Below, piece after piece: positions 47,568 through 59,666 of a stretch of DNA of 64,000 nt. How positions within the stretch are numbered: the stretch's first letter is position 1; each line of letters starts with the position of its first letter. The stretch is from Apophysomyces variabilis (Eukaryota; Mucoromycota; Mucoromycetes; Mucorales; Mucoraceae). The stretch covers positions 396,301 to 460,300 of the forward strand of contig MZZL01000401.1 in NCBI GenBank assembly GCA_002749535.1, read 5' to 3'. A program made the position numbers and the translations under genes. The notes below the pieces were generated by a model. It was not told the DNA's origin. It worked only from the letters and a program-made list of their open reading frames with translations, and did not search any database.

Positions 47568-50010
47568 GGCGTGTGTCGATTATGCGTGTATGTCAAGCAG
47601 GAAATGTTTTGTGTGTATAATTTGTTGGGTTGGAACCCGCCCGTCATTTTTTCCAAGTCACGGGCAGAAAAAAAGTCCCGCCCCTCTATTTCGTATACCA
47701 ACCTTGCAATGAAAGTAGCCAAGGGACACGAGGTGAAGTAGGCCAAAAAAATTGTATTTGTTCACACGATACCATCATGAGGTTACATGGTTCTAAGCCT
47801 TATTCTTGAATGATAAGAATGTACCTGATCTTCGGTACATCTGGGTCCCCGCACACATCTATACACAGACAGGGCAAAGCAGGTTTTTTTTTCTTTTATA
47901 CATTTGGGCAATGATCAGTATGATAAAAAAAAAAGAGTATCGCCCCTTTTTCTTTCTCCTCGACTGCATCCGATTGGTTTTTGCGGCAAACAAAAAAGAG
48001 ATGTCAACATAGAGAGAACGTGTCATCCAAAGGATTTCGGGATTATAAAATCTCGTGGCGCGCTGATGTCGTTTCCGCCACCTGCATCCCCCATCCCATG
48101 ACGAAGGAAACAAATTCCTACGGATTAGGATACCCAAATCACATGGTATCTGTAACGAATTGACACTCATTTCTGTCTTATTCAATTCCTTTTATTACAG
48201 CAGATGGATATGGAGCTTCTCTTTTTTCCTTATTCTTCGGAGAAGAGGGGGGATGGAAAGACCAGCACAGTGGGTTAGAAAGAAGAGAGGTTTTTAAGAA
48301 GGAGAAGATGGAAATGTTTAGCTTTTTTTTTGCTTTTTAATTGGGGGAGCAAAAGATGTTTCTAAAATTCTGCTACGAAACGAGGCACTGTGCTTCCCTC
48401 GTGACACAAACTTAAACAAACAAGAACGGATCGATCGTGTAAAAAGGCAAGTTAAAGCATTCGTTAGCTAATGGGATTTCTAGCAACGAACAGATATACA
48501 TGTAAAGTGCAGGATGAAAATCATAAATTTGCCCCTTTGATCCAGCTTCATACTTCTATCCTGCTGGCCGTTTGACAAGTAATCAGTAAACAACATAAAC
48601 TAAACATTATTCTTAGTTTAAGCGCAGCCGAAAAAATTAGTTAATGGCTGTAATATCATGTGGATGCAAAGCAAAAAAAAAAAACTTGTTATACCATCAC
48701 AGCTTTACTTCTTTTTTTTTTCTCACCCTTCAGAGCTAATGCACAAGGAGCATGTTCCACAACAACAAAGAGGAGAAAAAAAAAGAGAGAGAGACAGGCA
48801 GAGAGAGAGCGAGTGTGTGAGTGGCTAAAGGACATAGAAAGAGAGGGCGAAGGTACGGATACGCCGAGGATTGGGTCTCTGCAGCAACCTTTTCCTGTTT
48901 TCTTTTTTAGCTGTGCCCTTATACTTTTTTTTTCCTCTTTATTTTTCCTATCTCTCACTCTGTCTCCTAGTACGTAACATCTGTTCTTCCCCCTGCGCTC
49001 CCCGGAAGTTACACAGCAACTATCTCGGTTTGTGCAACTATGGCACCCACCCATGTCCGTTGTCCCACTGGGGGAGGCTGCAATGCCGGGCGGAGTTTGC
49101 CGATGATCTTTTTTCTCTTGTGGGCCTGTTTGGTTGGCTTGCCCTGCATGTGAAAGGGAAAAAAAAATTTAGCGTTTTGAGGCTTTTTTGTCTGTTGGGT
49201 GTAAATTAAGTGATCTACACTCAGTATGTCATACGATTTGTTTTTTTGGGGGGAAAATTAGGATAGTTGTATGCACAATATAAATATACGTACAGAGAGA
49301 GAGATAGAGAGAGAGAGAGAGAAAGAGGACTATGAACACACAAGTTTGCATTACATGATGGATATGAAACTGTTTAATTAAAATGACGCGGTGTAATGTA
49401 AGGATATGGCAAAATGAGATTCTTGTTGATGATTGTGCACTAAGATGATCGGTGTTCTAAGGCATTGGTTCGTTATGGTCTGTTACATGTGGTCATTGAA
49501 TGGTTTCTAATCTCTATATGGGATGGACCCTAAACTAAACCTTAATGAAACTTTCTTTTTCTTCTCTATCTCTCTGTGTATAAGTCACTCCTCTTTTTCT
49601 CTCGGTATATATTGTAAATTTCAACATCCCAATCCTTCAACTTGTCGGATTTCCTACAAGCCGACCCCGGATATATTCCTCCTGAAGAAGTCAGTTCTAG
49701 CCATCCCCTTGCATCTTCTTCGGTTTCTATCCTAACCTACGCTCCCTTGGTCCCCAATCAGGAATTTTGTCTTTTATTGTCCGCATTTTTTAAAGTTAGT
49801 ATTTTGTGTCAAAATATCCTGGATTATTGATCGTCAAAAAGGTCAGATAAACACAGACATAATGTTCGTCATCCAAAATTCAATAAATTCATCTCATCCT
49901 CTCTTAACGTCTCCTCCTTCTCCTTCTCTTTTCTTTTTCTTCCTTTTGTTCTCTTTATCTCTCTCTTTCTCTTTTTACTATTTTGTTCTCTGCACGTGGC
50001 ATTGACAACA
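47568..50010. other. Long intergenic region between divergent genes
   Basis: About 2.4 kb without a recognised gene. It includes A-runs, G/A-rich strips (48771-48850), (GA)n at 49291-49321 and a CT-rich leader before the cyclin gene (49910-49980). A 60-codon open stretch at 49642-49830 (+) reads plausibly as protein (LQADPGYIPPEEV) but has no ATG and no family match. Confidence 0.5.
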
Positions 50011-51162
50011 ATGGCCTATCATTCGTCAATGAAGAAACCACACGATCTTCCCGATCTTTGTAACGTCGTCTTTCAGTCACTTTGGCGCGGCCTACCTTGG
50101 AACGCAGAATGCCAATCTACCTTTCCAGCCTATTGTCGACATATTCTTAGTATACTCAATAGTCCACCCGTCATCATCTACACTAGGTAAGAAGAAAAAG
50201 TGTGTAACGTTGACCGCAACCAACTCCATCTTTTTTTTTTAGTCTCAAGTTCGTTCAGAAATTCTTGGCAATGTCGCCGCCACGAATTGATCCGTATGAT
50301 TCCGCATGTTCCATCTTTACCGTGGCACTTATGTTGGCGTACAGATACCAACCAGATGGCAAGGCATCGCCTGATCTGGTAATGCCCTATTTCCATTTTT
50401 CCATTCTCTTTGATAAACAAAACTATATATATGCATGACCTTAACTCTTTTTTCTTCTTTTCTTTCTTCTAGAGATACTGGTCGACCATTTCGTCAATTC
50501 CTACTTCCAAACTTATATTAGTCGAACGGGAATTTATACAACACATTATGCACATCGACACACTCTCTCTAGATCACTGGATAGATGAATGCAACACCAT
50601 TTATGATTCTTACATGGACGTCCTCATTTCGACCACCAACATCGACCTTCCCCCTCCGCCACCCTCTGTTGCCATGCACGAACCACAAAACCTACTCTTG
50701 ACCAAACCTTTTCAATATATCCCCAAACCTTCTCCGTCTTCAGCTGACATCATCACGATTGATCCGTCTACCGATGCTCCTCTCACACCTGACTATTCTT
50801 GCATGGCTGATCCATGGCCAGTCGAAGAATGCAACAACAATGAATTAAACGGTGCAAACTGGAACGACATGGAATTATCCATGATGATGCAGCCTTATTA
50901 CTATCAGGACGAGCTTGTCAACGGTTGTTATACAGATGATCCGTTTGATACCATCCCCTTGCTTACCACCGACTACACCACACCTACCATCTCCACAGTA
51001 ACGACCACCGTTCCAAACTCCATGACTTCCACGCATTCGATGGTAAATTTACCGACAACTCATCTAATGGACCATCATTTACTCTGGAACACAAGCAACA
51101 ATGGCGAAGATAACCTTTGGTATTTACCCTATGCACCAAGCTCATCCGGCATATCGTTCTAA
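50011..51162 (+). CDS. Cyclin-domain protein
   Basis: Three exons (introns after codon ..IIYT and after ..SPDL). The cyclin fold spans residues ~15-170: LCNVVFQSLWRGLP, FPAYCRHILSIL, SLKFVQKFLAMSPPRIDP, SACSIFTVALMLAYRYQPDG, YWSTISSIPTSKLILVEREF, IQHIMHIDTLSLDHWIDEC. The V-E-R-E-F followed by a hydrophobic helix is typical of Pcl/Pho80-type and G1 cyclins of fungi. The ~180 C-terminal residues are Thr/Pro/Asp-rich and low complexity. A partner CDK is expected, but which one cannot be told. The ATG at 50011 is the first in frame. Confidence 0.75.
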
Positions 51163-52028
51163 ATTCGACGAGCCTCTCTATTTTCGCTTTTTCTGATACA
51201 CATACTATTCACAACGCTATCTATGTACCATATGTAAATCTCTTTTTCTCCTTTTTTTTTCGTTTACGAAAAAATCATAGCTGTCTATATACTTGTTCAT
51301 CGATCAAAAACGCATTCCGGCATCACTAATAGTATATATGCCACAACAAAGTGCATCTCTTTTTTCTAATCGCTTTGTTTGTTTGTTTATGATGTTGAGG
51401 AAAATGTACGGAGACAAAAAAGGAAGAAGCGATATAAACATGCATCATCAGGTTTGATGCATACGACACATGCTTACTATTGTTTTCATCACGACGAAAA
51501 TATGCATGCAAGTAAAGCATGCTCATGCTGCGTCCAAACACAAATATCACTAATGTTATGCATTGTTCAACTGTTGAATGTCGCAAACAATGACAATGGC
51601 AAATAAGGAAATCATAACCTCATCCGCATCTTCCGACTTCTCTATGCTTATCAAGCTTCTCTAGCAAGAAAAAGAAAAAAGGAACGAAGCAAGGTTTGGT
51701 ATTACCATCACGTTGATTTCTTTTTGTTTCTTTATCATGCAAATTCAGCTTGGGTACAAAAGGAAAAAAAAAAGAAGAACGAAGAAGAACAGTTGCACAC
51801 GCTTTCGTGGGACTCGAACCAGGAAATTGGAAAACATCACAAGAACAATCTATCTCCGCAGCAAACCTTAGCCAAGCTTAAGGATAAATGCTAGCTAAAT
51901 AACCCCATGATCCAAGTTATTTTTGTTTTCTTATTACTGTGTTCATGACTCACTCTCCTTATTTGCGGAAAGGATTATCTATTTGTGTGTGAAACTAGCT
52001 TGTTTATCATATATTAGAAGCCTCCTTT

Positions 52029-52067
<39 letters not shown>

Positions 52068-52296
52068 NNNNNNNNNNNNNNNNNNNNNNNNNNNNNNNNN
52101 NNNNNNNNNNNNNNNNNNNNNNNNNNNNNNNCAGAATACAACGATGAAGAGATGGGAACTTTGATGGAAAGTATTATGGGATAATTCATGTTTCTTCGGA
52201 CGGACGATTTAATGAGAAATGACAGTCGAAAAAGCAAGGTAATGAAGAGGGCAGCTGTCATTGCACTCTCCTCCCAGCTAGATCCAAAAAAAAAAA

Positions 52297-52329
<33 letters not shown>

Positions 52330-52569
52330 GGAGTTTTCTAGGATCAAAGCATTGAAATGACAAAGGTTGCTAGAAGCATCATAGAGAACTCAAGGAGAAA
52401 AACAATGTGAAGAGGAAAAGAGGGAAGAGGAACTGAAATGCGTCGCAGAAGAGGGGGAATAGTTTTGCCATTGAGAAAAAAAAAAGTTCCGCCGTTTTTC
52501 CTATTTTCTGTTTCCTCCCCCACCCCCCAAATTTGTCCTCCTTTATTTTAAAATTAAAGCGGATGAATC
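51163..52569. other. Intergenic with assembly gap
   Basis: AT-rich, contains the N gap and long A-runs at 52031-52067 and about 52286-52312. No recognisable gene; a tRNA-like motif at about 51806-51822 was rejected. Confidence 0.5.
52068..52131. other. Assembly gap (64 N)
   Basis: Sixty-four N directly after a 37-nt A homopolymer; real length and content are unknown. It breaks no predicted gene. Confidence 0.99.
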
Positions 52570-54622
52570 ATGAGCGGTCGTAAAATAAGCTGTATTCCCT
52601 GTCGGTCCAAGAAAGCACGGTGTGATCGGGAAAGTCCCTGCAGTCGTTGCAGCCGAACAAACAAGGCAGACCAATGTGTCTATCCAAAACCAGGTTCGCT
52701 TGGTAGGCCTCCTAAGAATGCCGTCTTCAGAGCAACCCAACAATTGGCCGTCAGAGAGTTCGTTTTCGAGTATCCCACTCGACCAGCTAGCGATGACATG
52801 TGGTCTCTCTGTCCATCCCACCCGAATGGTCTCCGGTACTATATCGAGAATATATACAACTTATATTCACAGCGGGGCCAGGCATTACGCTATTGCATGT
52901 ATGAATCCAATGACAGACACGGCAAAACGCCAAGAAAGAAATTGAACATCGCCCCAATACAACATTTCACCTGGTTAGCACCTGGCATTGTCAACCTTTT
53001 GCTCAGACGTTTAAGCCAGCTTCATCTGGAGGCTTTTACCGATCTTGAAATTGCACTGCAGGCATTTGCCATGATGGAGAACACACCTTATTTCACACAG
53101 ACACCGCTCCTCACAGACCCGCTCCAGTCACTACCGCCTGAAGAAGCGCTCCGATTAATCGATATCTTTTTTGATGCTTATCCTTACTCCGTCATGTTAA
53201 ACAAAACTCTCTTGTTACGGCAATACTGGGACGATACCATAGATCCTGCTTTGCTAAGCACCATCTTTGGCATTGCACTCTATGTTTCTCGGCTGGGTGG
53301 GCAATCACCTACTTTTTGGGGTGCTATGACAGCCAGCTGCCGAAACCCCTTCCTCGATCATGCCCATGTCTTGCTACAGGACGCTACTGCCGAGGCAACC
53401 CTTGGAAAGTATCAAGGTATTGTTCTGCTAAGTGCGTTTGAAAGCATTTATGGATTAGCCAAGCGAGGCATCTCCTTATTGGCTCTATCCTATATGCTGG
53501 CCTCGCAATTAGGCATTTTAGACAACAGATTCCACGGAGACCCCATTGAACAGGAGATCGTCAGTTGGACATTCTGGTCCGCCTATGTCATGACCATCTA
53601 CGGCTGCGTCGAACGTGAGTTTCCTATAGCGCAAGAGCGAGAGCTTTTTCTCTGTCTCCCTGTCTCTTTCTTTTCCTCATCTCACCGTCTATCTTTTGTT
53701 TATTGAACACCAATCTTCTAGATCAGTCGGTCTAAACAATCGTGATGCATTGGCTTTACACAAAGTACCATTCCCTCCAATGAACATTTACGTCTCAGCG
53801 TCATTTGGCGTTACCGAATCGCCTCATGCTGAACTTGTTGAATCTTTCTACTCCCAGGTTGTCATTGCCCAATTCAGCTATCTCATTTTCCGGCACACGC
53901 CGCGGCCACAACATAACCTTTTTGGAGCGGCTATACCAAACGTCAAGGCACTGGAGCCAGAGCGGAACGTCGAACAACAGATGCAACGCATTGTCAATGA
54001 ATTCGCCATCTTTATAGATAACAATCGATTGCTTTGGTCGCCATATCAAAGATATATGATCGAGACAACGTTTCTATTATACAAGGTGCATCTTCGGTTT
54101 TTGCAACCTGCCCTTAAAGACGGTGTTACGCGCATGTTCGAACTACCCATTCGCTATCTGACTTTCTTGGATGAAATTGATCCTGCCAACCCGGAAGTGG
54201 CATCGCGTCTAGGTGAAGTGCTTCCGACAGTATTGGATTTAATCCATATGCTTAAATGGCTTTTACATTTGCCCTTGGCACAATCCTTCCATGTACCGCA
54301 TGGATTGATGGAAGCAAACTTGGAAACGTGCGCAAGGTTGTTAATGTTAAGTTACCAATGGCTACCGTCCTCCGATCTTCTCGAACATTTAAAAGAGTTG
54401 GTGAAGTTAACCAAAATGGACCCATGGCGAACATGGAACGCAACCAAGTTGGTCCGAGCACGCATCGAATCTTTCTTAAAACATCATCTTAAACGTCATC
54501 GCTCAGGACCGTATCGGGTGGAGCCTCTCATTGCTCGAGAGGCATCCTATGAAAGTATTCTTGCTGAGGCACCTGACATTTTCCAACAATTTCTTGTGGC
54601 GGATGAAGCTTGGCTTCTGTAA
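52570..54622 (+). CDS. Zn(II)2Cys6 fungal transcription factor
   Basis: Two exons. Residues ~8-36 form the binuclear zinc cluster: CIPCRSKKARCDRESPCSRC, then C after TNKADQ (C-x2-C-x6-C-x5-C-x2-C-x8-C). A linker (GSLGRPPK) and a fungal-specific middle homology region follow (IDIFFDAYPYSVMLNKTLLL, YVSRLGGQSPTFW, GKYQGIVLLSAFESIYGLA, ...). The apparent frame change at about 53616-53722 is an intron: donor GTGAGT after ..GCVE, acceptor AGATCAG, joining to LGLNNRDALALHKVPFPPMN. Gal4-type nuclear activator or repressor; target genes are not visible. It ends 12 bp before the stop of the small convergent gene. Confidence 0.9.
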
Positions 54623-54634
54623 AGCCCAGCTGGG

Positions 54635-55096
54635 TTACACGATGTCGGCATCATTATCCGATTTGCCACGTTTTTTAATCGATTTTGCTTTCCAATCAGT
54701 AACCGATACAGTCCATACCTAAAAATACGGAAATAAAATCTTATATAGCTAGATCTTGCGGAATAGGCGGCTACACAGCGGATCATTGTACGGTACACGA
54801 ATTGAAAGAAAGGATAAGTTGGTGGTGCTGTTCCCCCCGTCCTGCTCGTTAGGCTACTTTTTTCCCGTGAATAGACCGAATGAAGATGCTGTTGGAATGA
54901 TAAATTGATCCACTGAGGGAAGGAAGAGTTGCTGTTACTGATAGGATGTTGTTTAATTTTGCTCTGTGAGGACTCCTTCCTCTATTTAGCTCCCAGATAG
55001 ACCGCGGGTTAACGCAGAATAGACATACGGTAGCACATCTATCTCATTGCTCATTTCAGATGAGGTATCCAATGCACCATGACAAAGTATTTTCAT
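54635..55096 (-). CDS. Small unrecognised four-exon gene (97 aa)
   Basis: Exons 55096-55029, 54963-54858, 54827-54792 and 54718-54635 join in phase to a 97-residue protein: MKILCHGALDTSSEMSNEID, VLPAKLNNILSVTATL, PSLSGSIYHSNSIFIRSIHG, KKHHQLILSFNSCT, VWTVSVTDWKAKSIKKRG, KSDNDADIV-stop. Donors are GTATGT, GTAGCC (weak) and GTACAA; acceptors CACAG, AACAG and TTTAG. The last exon, with its basic then acidic tail, is the most protein-like. It is convergent with the zinc-cluster factor and divergent from PNS1, sharing a 286-bp promoter region. No family recognised. The weak donors make the middle of the model uncertain. Confidence 0.35.
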
Positions 55097-55382
55097 GCTC
55101 TAGGATTGGTGGATGCATTGAGTGGCTCAATTAGTCGGTCTTGTGCGCTTTCATAGCAAGATGGAAAGCCACTGTCAAGGAACAGTGTAACGTACGCCTC
55201 ATATTGTATGACATTCGGGCATAGAACGATGTGGCACAGTGTAGCGCGTGATGACGTGATGTCGCATTGCAACTACAGCTTTATTTTTTTTTCTCTTCAT
55301 CTCTTGTGATCTCGCTTTCTATTCTCTTCTTTTTCTTTCTTTTTCCTCCTGTACTTCCTTCTCTTTTTCCCATTCTTTGGCA

Positions 55383-57237
55383 ATGGATCAACCACAAAAC
55401 TACAATTACCCTCAGCCTCCACCACAGTATTATACGCCTCCGACATCACAGAGCCAACCTGGCTATGCCAATAATGCCTATGGTGGTAATGGCTATGCAG
55501 AACTTGGCCAGCCGGCTCAGGAAAAGATTCGACCGTCAAGTGGCTTCAAAGATGTTTGGGCAGCAGGTCTATGGATCTGTAACCTTGTTGGTTTCATTGT
55601 CCTATCGGTCATCGGTCTCCGTGCGTTTTCATCCACCCAGCAACAACATCCCATCATCACTCTGGACGCCAACACCGCACGTATTTTCGGCTACTCGGCA
55701 ATCGTCGGATTCGGACTCAGTTTCCTCTATTTGCTTTTGGCTAATGCGTAAGCCTATCATTTCCCCTCCCCCCTTTTTTTTTTGATTGCTTGGAAATTTA
55801 CATATAACTCACTTAAGTAAGGGCATCTACGTAGATTCCCTAAGCCATTGATTTATTCGACCTTTATCGGCAGTATCATCGTTTATTTCGGGGTCACGAT
55901 CTACTACTTTGCTCGCCACTATTACTCTGCTGCTATCGTGTTTTTGATCTTCTCCTGTCTGTATCTCGCATGCTTTTTCTTCTGGCGTTCGCGTATTCCC
56001 TTTGCAACAGGCAAGTACGAAGCCAAAAAATGAAAAAAAATGAGAACCTGGCTGATTTTGTTGTGCCTTTGATTGGAGAGTGATTAAGGCAGCTAATGGA
56101 AAATTTTTTTATTTTACCGCAGTGATGTTGGAAACGGTTACTTCGATCACTCGACGATACAAAAGCACTATCATTACCGGTCTTCTGTCATTGATACTGC
56201 AGTCTTTGTTTAGTATTTGGTTTGTCTTGACTGTTGTTGGCGTGTACAATGTGTACAACAAACCGACAGGTGACAATGCCACGCTCAAAGGGATCATGGT
56301 CTTCTTGGTTTTCTCTTTCTATTGGACTTCCCAAGTTATCAGTTATGCAACCCATGTGATCTTAGCTGGTGTTTTTGCTACTGTATACTTTGTAAACAAC
56401 CAGATCCGGCACCCGATCTGGGGCAGTGCTCGACGTGCACTGACAACCAGTTTCGGAACGGTGTGCTTTGGCAGTTTGTTGATTGCCCTCATCAACCTTG
56501 TCCGTTTCTTTGTTTCTCTTGCCCGGTCCAACAGTGATAGCGCACTTCTGGGCTTTGTCCTATGCATTGTTGAATGCATTGTAGCATGCGTTGAAGGCAT
56601 CTTTGTAAGTCACTCGTCTCTTTTTCTATATTAGTTTGGTCTTCTTGAACTTAATGCTTCTGGATTTTAGGAATGGTTCACATACTATGCATTCAGTGGC
56701 GTTGCTATTTATGGCGACGCCTTTATTCCCACCGCTAAGCGCACATGGACCTTAATCAAGGACAGGGGTGTGGATGCTATCATCAACGATAATTTGATCG
56801 GCAACGTACTTTTCATGGGCGGACTGTTAGTCGGTATTCTTTCATCGCTCTTAGGATTTATCTATCTTGAGGTAGCCAAACCAGCTTATAACGCCAATGG
56901 CGGTATGACAGCAGTCGTTGTACTGGTTTGTTTTTTGATTGGTTCTTCGATGTTCTCGACCATTGCCACCGTGATTTCTAGCGGTGTAGCAACCACCTTC
57001 GTCTGCTTAGCAGAAGATCCAGACGCATTAAGACGGTAAGCTATTACTATTCCTTACTTTCTGGGTCAAAACTTAAAGACCAACTTTTTCTTTCTTTATT
57101 TTTGTTGACATAGAACCCAGCCTATGCTGTTTGAAAAGGTAAGTTTTGTAACACAGAAAATAGCAATGGGCAGGAGCTCATTTCCGTGTGACTTTTAGAT
57201 CCGTGAATCCTGGCCTGAGGTTGTGCAGGGCATTTAG
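55383..57237 (+). CDS. PNS1: Choline transporter-like protein Pns1
   Basis: Six exons. An N-terminal Gln/Pro/Tyr-rich cytoplasmic segment (MDQPQNYNYPQPPPQYYTPP) and FKDVWAAGLWICNLVGFIVL precede about ten membrane segments. CTL/SLC44 signatures include FWTSQVISYATHVILAG-like (YWTSQVISYATHVILAGVFA), SARRALTTSFGTVCFGSLLI, EWFTYYAFSGVAIYGDAFIP, and the C-terminal TFVCLAEDPDALRRTQPMLF. PNS1 proteins lie in the plasma membrane; the transport role of the fungal members is debated. Intron 56011-56122 is GC-AG with donor GCAAGT. The start follows a long CT-rich leader. Confidence 0.93.
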
Positions 57238-58686
57238 TCACATCCATCCATTCACAACAACAGCAAACTGTAATTGTACACTTTAACTACTATATATCTA
57301 ATACTATCTATGTGAGTGGGTTGTTTTTGGTTCTCTTGAATACCGCTTTTCAACTTTAAATTTTTGTATGGTCAATTGCCCAAGGCAAACATGTATTTGC
57401 CTGTTAAAACAGAAAGAAACATGGGAACAGAGATTGGATGATTGAATTCTGTTCCCTGCCATATTAGGAGTCCATGCGAAAGCCATAAAACTGAGCATAG
57501 GAACAATGCGATATTTCAGGAAACTAAATTTGCCTGGTGATAATCTACGTCAATGCGATATATCGCGAGCTCTAAGAAAGGCGTCAGCTTGTAAACCTCT
57601 TTATGATGCCTCCAGCCCGGAAAATCCCCAAAGATTGTTCTCGTCCAAATGCTGACAAGGTGCATTATTAGCATTTTGCAACTACTAGTATAACAGCCTA
57701 TCATGCTAGTTATTGATTTTGCGTTTCTGACATATTTAATGATGATGTAGGATGAAGTCAATCAATGATAAGAAACTGAAGATGGCTACGTGCCTTTCTC
57801 CATCTTTGAGTCGTATAAACATTTTCTTGGCTAATGTGTGGGTAAATCCCCGCGATTTGTGCATGCTCGAAACACTCTGTTTTCCTGTGACGCCAGAGGG
57901 GGATTTCCCGTTGCCGTATACGTCTAGAAGCTCTTGAGCTAATCTGTCTATCGCATCATTCCTCGTTTGGTCGCATCCAGTACATTCTATTCCCGTTGAT
58001 GATATAATTGGATACATGATATTTCACGATGCAATGACACTTCAGAGGCGACATTTGGCTTTGTATTCCCAACTTGAAATTGATGCCAAACTGAGAGAAG
58101 GTGGGTTGCCATTAAATGTTGTGATAAAAATGTCTTGGAAGATGTCGACTCAAGCAGATGTTTTGTTGCGCGCAAATGGGTGGCCCACTTTATCCATTTC
58201 TAACTGTGCGGCTCGGATCTTTTGTTTTCCCTGTCCCGGTCCACAGGTTCAAACCAGGCTTTTTGAGAAAGAGATTGCAATGCTTTCTCCTAAAATTATT
58301 AGCGGTCCTTTTGGCCACGATAAGTAACGTGGATAGCTGTATAAGTCGCCCCGTCATTGATTGCAAGAATAAATGGTTCATTAGGCTCGTAGCTGATATT
58401 CATCGACAAGAGTGCCTTTCCATTCTTTAGACAAATATTTAAATGCACAGTATGATAAAGGTTCCAGCGCGATTGTGATACAAAGAAAGAAAATGCGAGG
58501 ACGGAGCATAGTAGGATTCCCGTATTTTTAGAACTTGCGACATCTCACTGTTGGAAGAGGGCCACATAGATTTTCCGGAAACAATGTTTCTTAGCGTAAC
58601 ATACCGTCCGCTGTACCTGTTCTGCTGATAAATATGGAGATGTTCACGGGACGGACTGCTTCGTTTTCAGCCTTTGTCCGTCGTTC
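57238..58686. other. Region with decayed coding-like sequence
   Basis: After the PNS1 3' flank there are overlapping broken frames on the minus strand at 57736-58330. One piece (57736-58017) contains CTGCDQTRNDAIDRLAQELL and TLAKKMFIRLKDGERHVAIF; upstream, in other frames, CGPGQGKQKIRAAQLEMDKV and IFITTFNGNPPSLSL. Stops separate the pieces, suggesting an old transposon or gene relic. No family recognised. Confidence 0.35.
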
Positions 58687-59666
58687 ATGCTCGGAAACCA
58701 TTTCACAACAATTCATCCTGCTGATGACCATTTTGTTAAAGAAAATGAGACCGTATCAGTGGACTCAATTCTACCATCGGCATCAGCTGAGACAACTGAA
58801 CAGTCCGTATTGCTACAGGAAATAGAGAAAGCTTTTCCTGGCAAAGATAATAAGCTTGACTATCCACAGCAACTCGGGCCTCCTATACCGGCTCGACCAG
58901 CTGCTTATCATCTGCCGCAAATAGCCCAAATAACCCTGCCATTGTCGATGCCATTAAGGCAGATCGTAACGATCGCTCTTCTTACGGGGTTTAGCATAGC
59001 CGGCGTTGTTGTCGGTTTGCTGAGAATCGTTAAGGTGAAATAAAATAATAGCTTTCGGAACCTAGTCGTCAAACCTCAGAAGTTCGGGCTAACCAGTTGT
59101 GCTTTTTCTTTTCATTTTCTTCTTAGTACTTTATGTTTCCAATACTTACATCCATAACTCGGTATCGTCGAGATCGGTGCAACCAACGAAGCGCGCTTTT
59201 AGAAGGCTTGATCGAGAGATTACAAGCCCCGCCTGACGTTGGGGGGACTTCCCAAGTAGTTGCGGAGCGACATGGGAAGATCTCGGATAATTTAGAATGG
59301 ATGCTTGAGCAGCTCCAGGGCCACATCGCCGTCAAGGGAGGCAAAGCTTACAGGAGGATATGGTCACTTCGAGCAGCTTTAAGAGACTGTAGGCACCGGC
59401 TTGTCACAATTGCTGAGAAAGATGTTTTGTCAGCTTCTTCTGGGTACGGTTCTCGACCATTGGCTGGTTCACCTATGGTAGAGGGTTTGAGAAATGAAAT
59501 CCTCAGCCTCAAAGGAATATTACTGAACCGAAAAAATTTCCCTTTGCTTCCCACAAGCCAGCCACCCCCACCTGCTCCGTACCATCCACGCCGCCAGAGA
59601 TCCTTTCGTGCAGAACTTTCTGCTCAATCACAGAAAGAGAAAGAGGACAAAAATCAAAAGCAATAA
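58687..59666 (+). CDS. Membrane/coiled-coil protein, possibly Pex14/Pex17-like
   Basis: Two exons, 58687-59034 and 59127-59666, give 295 residues in phase. The N-terminus is acidic; then PQQLGPPIPARPAAYHLPQI, a membrane-like segment (IVTIALLTGFSIAGVVVGLL) with a second short hydrophobic part (YFMFPILTSI), and basic, helical, coiled-coil-like sequence (RSALLEGLIERLQA, DNLEWMLEQLQGHI, VEGLRNEILSLKGIL). A Pro-rich basic tail ends KEDKNQKQ. The order Pro-rich, one TM, coiled coil recalls the middle and C-terminal parts of peroxisomal Pex14/Pex17 docking proteins, but I see no diagnostic motif. An additional upstream exon is possible (acceptor-like TTTTCAG at about 58658). It is tail-to-tail with the Fanzor gene. 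Confidence 0.5.

Noticed and set aside
49642..49830. Protein-like open stretch before the cyclin gene
   Set aside because: No ATG and no in-phase link to the cyclin exons; probably part of the long leader.
51800..51880. tRNA-like GGGACTCGAACC (T-loop of a tRNA on the minus strand)
   Set aside because: The T-stem does not pair (CCTGG against CCCAC) and no acceptor or anticodon arm can be drawn; at most a chance motif or relic.
53612..53725. Frameshift in the Zn2Cys6 factor gene
   Set aside because: A GTGAGT donor and the second of two nearby acceptors (ending ATCAG) restore the frame exactly; it is an intron.
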